DNA of 64,000 nucleotides from Zarea fungicola (taxonomy: Eukaryota; Ascomycota; Sordariomycetes; Hypocreales; Cordycipitaceae): contig FWCC01000006.1 in the NCBI GenBank assembly GCA_900169235.1, forward strand, positions 1 to 64,000. The letters are read 5' to 3'. This document shows positions 57,692-64,000 of the stretch, piece after piece. Both the position numbers and the translations under genes were made by a program. Under the pieces are notes generated by a model. The model saw only the letters and a list, made by a program, of their open reading frames with translations. It ran no database searches and was not told the DNA's origin. Position 1 is the first letter of the stretch; each line of letters starts with the position of its first letter.

Positions 57692-60453
57692 ATGCCTCCG
57701 TCTCTGAACGCACACCCATCATTCACCCGCCCACGCACCGGCGAACGAGAGGGCCGCCCAGTAACGCGCGACGCCGGCGGCGAGACGATGCTCATCCCAA
57801 GCCGCACTTCGTCGCTACACTCGCGCATTACGCAGCCAATTCCCACCAGCTTCAGCGCCAAGCCGCAGCAGCGCACCCCGAAGACGCTCACTCATGCCTA
57901 CATGGTCTGCGGTGTTGGCCGCGAGCCATCCCAATGGGTCAGGGCACCGCCGCCTGCTCAGGGCAAGATTGGCCACATGAAGGGTGCTGTTGGCCAATTC
58001 TGGCTTCCTGAGATTCTCGGTAGCAGTCCTCGTCTGGAGCAGGATAACGAAATTGCCAGAGCCCTTCATGCTGCCATGAGGGTGTGTATACTCGAAAAAA
58101 AGTGCACCAAAATTTCTTGGAGAGGTCACTAACATGATTTTCACAGGCTTGCTTCCCACATGATGTCGAGATCTGCACAGGCCGCAGTCAACCTCACTGC
58201 TCTCACCACTCGTTTGTTTTGCAGCAGGATTCCTCGCAGACCCTCTACGGTATCTGCCTTCGCGTATGGTCTCGCGCCGACGACAAACGCGCCGAAACAA
58301 TCCGCGATCTCCGCAAGCGAACCGAGTCCGACTTTTACGACAACCCCGAGGAGACGTATTGGATCCCCTACTGTCTCTCTTTCCTGTCACGATACCCCCT
58401 CTACAACCTTTTGGGCGATTACCTACGCGGCATGTGGATTCACTGGAACAAGGCTACCAATCTTTTCCACGCCGAAGAAGTCTCGCGCATTCTCAGCTTC
58501 CCTGCTCCGCGACTCAACGATCTTGTCCGCATCGACATGAAGGATTACGCCCTCTGCTACCAGTTCCCCTCGTCTCCCACCGGTTTCCAGAACTTTGCCA
58601 TGTGGCCGCTCTTCAACTGTCTTTCCATCCCCAACATTGTTGGCGTTATCGAGGCTGCCATTTCTCCAACTCGCCGCATCATTTTTGTCAGCCACTACCC
58701 TGCCATGCTCACCATTGCCGCCGAGACTGTCCGATACTGCGTTCGCGTGTACGAATGGAGTGGCCTCTATGTCCCCGTTGTCCACGCTCGCCACGCGAGT
58801 GAACTGGTCCAGGAGCCAGGCCCCTACATTCTGGGCCTGACCGCCGAGTGCCGCTCGCTTTTTACCGCACCCAACGATGCGCTTGTCGTTGACCTCGACC
58901 GCAACTTTGTCCTCACTTCTAGCCCTCCAACAGCCCTCACTCCTGGTCAGCGCAACAAGTTTGTCACTCGCCTGACGCAGGCTCTCAACGGCGATGTTGT
59001 GCCCTCGGGCGTGCCCCAGCACCTGCGCTCTGCGTATGGTGGTGGCAAGCTTGTGCCCGCTGGCCAGATCATTGTCATGCGTGGCGAAGTTGAATCCATC
59101 CAGGACCCCGAGTGGTGGAACCAGGACTCCATCATGGCCGTCATGGACCATGTCTGCGAGAAGCTGGGTCGCAACACTGGCATCAAGGCTGTCTTTGGCG
59201 GATCGGTTAAGAAGCCGCTCATGACCAAGGTTTCCATGAGACATTTGAACGAAATTGTTCGCGAGCGCAACCAGTACTCGCGTGACGCCCTGGAGGCGTG
59301 GCAGGACTTCATCAACCTCAAGCACCGCATGGATACGGAGCTCAACAAGGTCAACAAGCGCAACAACTATCTTGTGGAAGAGCTGGAGAGCTGGAAGCAG
59401 CAGTTCCTCAAGTTCCAGGCCTTTGCCGAGCAGCTCACCAAGGAGACACAGGATCTCAAGGTTAAGATTGAGACGCACAAGCGTGAGAACCGCCGTCTGG
59501 GTGGCCTCATTGACCAGCAAAAGGAAGACAATGCTCGCATGTCTACTCGTCTTAACGGCACTGAGAAGCAGCGTGACGATGCTCTCGAGGCTCTTGTTCT
59601 GCAGCAGGAGATTGCCGAGGAACTGGAACGCGAACGCAAGAAGAACAAGAAGGAGCTTTCCCAGCTGCAGCATACCAACACCACAATTACGCGCCAACGC
59701 GACGAGGCTCGCCGTGTCGTTTTGCACCTTCGCAGCCTCATTGGTGGCCAGAGCCACCACATGGAGCACCTCATCCAGTCTCTCACCAAGCCAGACGAGC
59801 TTGTCAAGGAGATTGAGGAGGGATACTATGACGATCTGCCCGGTGAGGAGGACAACACTGAAGGCATGACGGAGGAGCAGTCGCAGTCACTGAGACTGTC
59901 CCGCAGTGCCAAGAGGCTCTCTGCCGCCAGCTTTGCTGACGTTGCTGACCGCCACCTAAAGGACAAGACGGATGCCATTGCCCACATTGTCCGCAACATT
60001 GCCGACCAGTGCCAGGCCGCTGTTGAGAGCCTTCAGATGGCCCAGGACGCTGAGATTCGCTCGCGCCGTCATAGTGGTCTGTCGGGCACCACACAGAGCG
60101 ATGACGACAACCACTCGGCTGCCACCTCGGACGCTGGCGAGGAGAGACTACGCCGTCGCTCTGGTCGCCCATCCAGCATCCCTCCCACACCGGATCTGAT
60201 CCCGAACCGCAGCAGCACTGCCATGTCGTTTGTCTCGTCGACGACAACACCCGAGCGTAACAGCGCCCAGTACTACCACCACAAGGAGGACATTCCCACC
60301 AAGATTGTCGAGGACGAGGCGGAGGACTTTGACGAGAACCAAAGCGAGACTGGTGCTGCCACCACCGAGCACACAGTGGTGTCCAAGTACAGCGAATCAC
60401 TGTTGCACCGACCTTCTGGTGCTCGCATCAGCGCGCTTGGCGGTACTCGCTAA
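57692..60453 (+). CDS. DENN-domain coiled-coil protein (Rab GEF-like)
   Basis: Exons 57692-58081 and 58147-60453 (intron GTGTGT...TTCACAG) give 898 aa. Upstream DENN starts near residue 68 (THAYMVCGVGREPSQW). The core continues with LYGICLRVWSRAD, YWIPYCLSFLSRYPLYN and FNCLSIPNIVGVIEAAISPTRR-type text; cDENN hallmarks include RRIIFVSHYPAMLTIAAETV, SGLYVPVVHARHAS and LTAECRSLFTAPNDALVVDLD. A long coiled coil covers about residues 465-645, followed by a Ser-rich, basic-then-acidic tail with likely disorder. DENN proteins act as GDP-GTP exchange factors for Rab GTPases in membrane traffic; which Rab is unknown. The start is the first ATG in the open frame, just ahead of a Ser/Pro/Arg-rich leader. 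Confidence 0.9.
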
Positions 60454-61231
60454 ACAAAACAACATCATACCCCCAAAAACATATTGACATGGACAATGAC
60501 GGAATCGGAAATAATTTTTACTTCATATTTTACTCTCTTTGAGTCTTCTTTTTTTGAAGGCGCGCATCCTGCAGACGCGCCATTATATCCTCTTGCGTTA
60601 AAAGATTATTCGGACATTGACAGTTTCTGGCTGCGTGTGCTTGGCAGGCGATTTTTTTTTTACAAGTATCATCATTTTATTACTCTAGTTTAGGTAGGTC
60701 CTTTGGACAACGGCGTTTTTTGTCGACATTTTTGTTTTCTCTGCTACTATCTGTATTTATCAATGACTTTGCAATTTTTCTTTATGTACAAGAAAGTTGA
60801 ATGAATCTATCTTGATTGGTATACCTGTGGCGATATAAATGCTGTGATGTGATGGCTCCGTTGGAATCGCATCGTGGCCTCTGCTATTAATACAGCAGTC
60901 CAAGTAAAAGCCCCTAGGATTTGGTAATTAATATAGATATTTTATAGATGTTGTTGAATCGTCTCAAAGTGTATATCGTTATTCATGGCGTGTCCCAATA
61001 CTGGTGGTAGCTAATAATAGTGGCGGCCGATAAGAGCTCCCGATAAGAGTTGCAGCGCATTTCTCCAACTTTTTTTTCTGTTGCTTGCCTCCCAGCAAAC
61101 AAGCATCATCGTCTCTGCCTTTACATACATATTTCACCACGTATCAGCGTCTCTGCATCTACATATATACATACTTTGCCCTCAACCCCTTCCTTCATTC
61201 ACATTCCCCCAAACTTACAGGGCGCCGAGCA
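60454..61231. other. Intergenic
   Basis: AT-rich 3' flank of the DENN gene, then a CT-rich promoter of the Bcd1 gene. No gene supported. Confidence 0.5.
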
Positions 61232-62602
61232 ATGGCAGACCCAATGCTCACGTCGCTATGCGCCATCTGCCACATTGCCACCCCGAAATACAAGTGCCCG
61301 CGCTGCGGCCTGCGCAGCTGCTCCCTCGCCTGCATCCAGAAGCACAAGGCCTGGTCCGAATGCAGCGGTGCCCGCGACCCGACGCGCTACGTCCCGCCCT
61401 CGCGTCTGCGCACGCCCGCGGGCGTCGACCACGACTACAACTTTTTGCACGGCATCGAAATGTCCATGGAGCGGTCCGAGCGGGAGCTCATCGGCGAGCG
61501 GCGGCTGGTCCAGGCGGACGAACTGCGGCCGGCCAAGGTGCAGGAGGTGCGCTGGAAGACGGGCCGCGACGGGCGCAAGCGTAAAGTGCTGGTGACGCGG
61601 CTGCTGCGCGAGGTCAAGGGACGGCAGTTTGAGCGGTTCCTGGCGCAGAAGCTGCGCAAGCTGAATGTGGAGGTCATTTGCGCGCCCATGGGCATGGTGC
61701 GGCAAAAGGAGAACAACACGACGCTGAATCGGAGGACGGCGAGGATTAATTGGCAGGTGGAGTGGTTTGTGGTGGAGGAGACGACGACGAAGCAAGAGAA
61801 GACGGGGGAGGAGGAGGAGGAGATGGAGACCGAGGAGGCGCCGACGACAGCAAATAAGACTCGGTACTTGTCCAAAGTCATGGACGACGTGCCCATGCAT
61901 GAAGCGTACCGGCAGATGCTCGACGAACACGAAGCCGCGAAAAAGAGACTGGCGAAGAAAGAATCTCGAGCGACGACGGCAGCGAGCGACGAACAGCTTC
62001 TGCAACAACAGCAGTTCTACTACGGACAGTGCCCAGCATCTCGCTGTACGCCCTCGCCAGCCATGCTGCAGGATCCGCATACAGGACTGTGGTTTGCGTG
62101 CGCAGGGCCGAGTGTGGACCAGTGGCCGTACGATGGGCAGCGCGAGTTTCAGTACTTTTTGGCGCGTCCACAGACGACACGCCCAGATCGTCGGGTCACT
62201 GTGACGCCGCTGCAAACCACGGACTGCCTCAGGGACGTGCTCGCCAACACGCGTGTGCTTGAGTTTCCCACGATTGTGGTGCTGCGCAGCGAACTGACGC
62301 TGCCGGAGGCGTCGTATGTGCTCGGACCCAAGGATATGGTTGCGTCGTCGACAACGGCCGCCGCCGCCGCCGGGCCATCAAAAATTCACGCGCAGAAGCG
62401 CAAGGATGGACTGTCTGGCGAGGGCAAGAGCGTGAAGAAGCAGCGCAGGAATGACGATGCAGACGGAAATGAAGATGAAGGTGAGGACGATGATAGTGAC
62501 ACCGGAGTGGAAGAGGGCGTTGTGATCGGAGAGGAAAGCATGGGCGAGGAGGACGACACAACAAGTGGCTCTGAAACATCGAGCATGTCTGAGAGCGAAT
62601 AG
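61232..62602 (+). CDS. bcd1: Bcd1, box C/D snoRNP assembly factor (zf-HIT)
   Basis: An intronless frame of 456 aa from MADPMLTSLC; the frame is open 49 codons further upstream, but homology begins here. The zf-HIT finger uses C10, C13, C22, C25, C30, C34, H38 and C44. It is followed by the Bcd1 blocks HDYNFLHGIE, NVEVICAPMGMVRQKENNTT and RINWQVEWFV. The C-terminal region has another conserved block (VLEFPTIVVL) and a basic (KKQRR) then strongly acidic Ser/Glu tail. Bcd1 is needed for stability of box C/D snoRNAs in the nucleus. Glu-rich runs at about 190-205 come from GAG repeats. Confidence 0.9.
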   Translation: MADPMLTSLCAICHIATPKYKCPRCGLRSCSLACIQKHKAWSECSGARDPTRYVPPSRLRTPAGVDHDYNFLHGIEMSMERSERELIGERRLVQADELRPAKVQEVRWKTGRDGRKRKVLVTRLLREVKGRQFERFLAQKLRKLNVEVICAPMGMVRQKENNTTLNRRTARINWQVEWFVVEETTTKQEKTGEEEEEMETEEAPTTANKTRYLSKVMDDVPMHEAYRQMLDEHEAAKKRLAKKESRATTAASDEQLLQQQQFYYGQCPASRCTPSPAMLQDPHTGLWFACAGPSVDQWPYDGQREFQYFLARPQTTRPDRRVTVTPLQTTDCLRDVLANTRVLEFPTIVVLRSELTLPEASYVLGPKDMVASSTTAAAAAGPSKIHAQKRKDGLSGEGKSVKKQRRNDDADGNEDEGEDDDSDTGVEEGVVIGEESMGEEDDTTSGSETSSMSESE

Positions 62603-62988
62603 TGTATCGGATTATGGTTTTTGGAGCGAGCTTTAAATGGAGAGGAGATTATACTACGCTTAAATCTCTGTTCTGTGTATTTTTAAATGTATAAATATCT
62701 GTATTCAGTACAAGGTTGCATTACCGTAGTGGGAAAAGTTGCTGGATATTTGGGCAGGATAATTACTGTTGGCTTCGAGCTGTCTTGGCATATTACATTC
62801 AAAGCGAATCATTACACATCACAATATAAAACTGGGCACACTTGCCATCGAGAGTATATGGTTTGCCATGTAAAAATGAGTCTCTCTCTCCGTCTCTAGA
62901 AAAAAGACAGAAGGAGCCTGTTTGGAAGCAGTCTCTGAGATTCCACAAGCATGACACACAAATACCAACTCGCATGCGACATAAACTT
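62603..62988. other. Convergent 3' spacer
   Basis: 386 bp between the converging Bcd1 and HD-protein genes. No gene signal. Confidence 0.5.
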
Positions 62989-63675
62989 TTACTGGATAGA
63001 CTCCAACGCAGTGTCGACAATCATACTCTCCTCGTCCCACCACTGCTTGAACAGGCGCAGCCGCTCCGTCCTCTCCACTGCCATCTCCCGGCCGGCCGGC
63101 GTCTTCATCAGCGGCACGAGGTGCAGCAGCTTCTCCTCAAAGTGCGCGACGGACCCGTCCAGCGGCCTCGTCGTCCGCGCGCCGCCGTACGTGAAGACGC
63201 GCCCGATTCCAATCGCGCCGATCGCGTCCAGGCGGTCCGCGTCCTGAACCACCGCGAGCTCCGGGTGCCGCGCCACGAGCGCCGCCGTCGCCGCCGGGTC
63301 GGCCACCTCGCCCCGGTAGCTGACGCCGAGACAGATGGCCTGCACGCTCTCGGCAAGCTCCACGTCGGCGCCAAAAGAGGTGAGGAGAGTGAAGAGGATG
63401 GTGGACGCGTCCTGGTCTGGCTGGATGTACTTTCTGTCGGCCACGTCGTGGAGGAGCGCGGCGAGGACGATTTTGCGCAGGGAGCACGGGGGCGACTTTG
63501 GGGTGTCATGAGAGGTGGTGGAGCGGGTGTGGATGAGGCGCGCGAGGGAGGTGACGCGGAGAATGTGCGACCAGTCGTGTGAGGCGTCGAGTTTGGTCAT
63601 GAAGTCGTGGGCGTAGGCGGCGGCTTGCGTGACGAGGTCATCGTCGGCAAAGTCATGAAGAATGCGGGGTAACAT
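62989..63675 (-). CDS. HD-domain phosphohydrolase
   Basis: An intronless frame of 228 aa from MLPRILHDFADDD. An upstream in-frame ATG at 63855 would add 60 residues of hydrophobic, unlike-family text. Metal ligands are visible: H33 in SHDWSHILRV, the H76-D77 pair in LLHDVADRKY and a distal Asp in QDADRLDAIGAIGIGR. This is the pattern of YedJ-like HD hydrolases, which act on nucleotides or other phosphate esters. Physiological substrate unknown. Coding GC is very high compared with the flanks. Confidence 0.9.
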   Translation of the reverse strand: MLPRILHDFADDDLVTQAAAYAHDFMTKLDASHDWSHILRVTSLARLIHTRSTTSHDTPKSPPCSLRKIVLAALLHDVADRKYIQPDQDASTILFTLLTSFGADVELAESVQAICLGVSYRGEVADPAATAALVARHPELAVVQDADRLDAIGAIGIGRVFTYGGARTTRPLDGSVAHFEEKLLHLVPLMKTPAGREMAVERTERLRLFKQWWDEESMIVDTALESIQ

Positions 63676-64000
63676 TGTGGCGGTGTGTTCTGAGAGGAAG
63701 GATTGAATTTGGAAAATGAATGAGTGAAGAGCGATAGAAAACAATGGACAATCTAAAAGAGTGAGAACAGAGGCTGAGATGTACAATGAAACAGCACGCC
63801 GTTGAGTCACACCGCTGATGAGGCACAATTTGTCTGATATTGACAAATCAGCCAATCAGAGAGCAGCATCCAATGCCTCAGTCTATGTTCCTAAAGAAAA
63901 ATATACTTGCAGGTAAATATAAACCAAAGTACTCAAGCTTCATAGCAATGATGAAATGCTCATAGTGTAAAATTCACTAAATTATACAGACTTATTTCTC
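63676..64000. other. 5' flank of the HD gene, window end
   Basis: An AT-rich, non-coding-looking stretch up to the end of the window. Confidence 0.4.

Overview
The window looks like a chromosomal segment of a filamentous ascomycete. Most likely it is a Sordariomycete, and probably Hypocreales; that placement is inferred from the gene set. Genes lie on both strands with no operons. Introns are short (about 50-80 bp), GT..AG, with CTAAC/CTAAAC-type branch points. The set is typical of Pezizomycotina: Zn2Cys6 regulators, a CYP52-clan P450, a LysM protein, a berberine-bridge-type oxidoreductase, Atg15, a CAP20/perilipin-like protein, a DENN protein and Bcd1. I support 22 protein genes and one intron-containing tRNA-Phe. 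Twelve of the protein genes had to be assembled across introns, with the reading phase checked at every junction.

Left part (1-23 kb). A GPI-anchored Ecm33-like wall protein is split over five small exons. It is followed by a secreted Ser/Ala tandem-repeat protein, a Loa1/Vps66-type acyltransferase, the vacuolar lipase Atg15, a large conserved fungal protein with a possible PD-(D/E)XK-like core, a methyltransferase, a CYP52-clan P450, a small secreted Cys protein and a LITAF-like membrane protein.

Middle (23-47 kb). A GH35-type glycosidase and an MFS sugar transporter are divergent, and a Zn2Cys6 regulator lies just downstream with tRNA-Phe between; together they look like a small sugar-use cluster. 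Then come an Oma1-like mitochondrial metalloprotease, a two-LysM secreted protein, an 8-Cys secreted protein, a second Zn2Cys6 regulator divergent from an agmatine-deiminase-family enzyme, a secreted FAD oxidoreductase and the lipid-droplet protein gene cap20/MPL1.

Right part (47-64 kb). About 10 kb between cap20 and the DENN gene (47681-57691) carries no gene I can support, but its left third holds five unrelated short-period tandem repeats. This is the largest unexplained stretch. The window ends with the DENN-domain coiled-coil protein, the box C/D snoRNP factor Bcd1 and an HD-domain phosphohydrolase.

I saw no intact transposon, no CRISPR array and no rRNA. Splice sites are read by eye and need transcript support.
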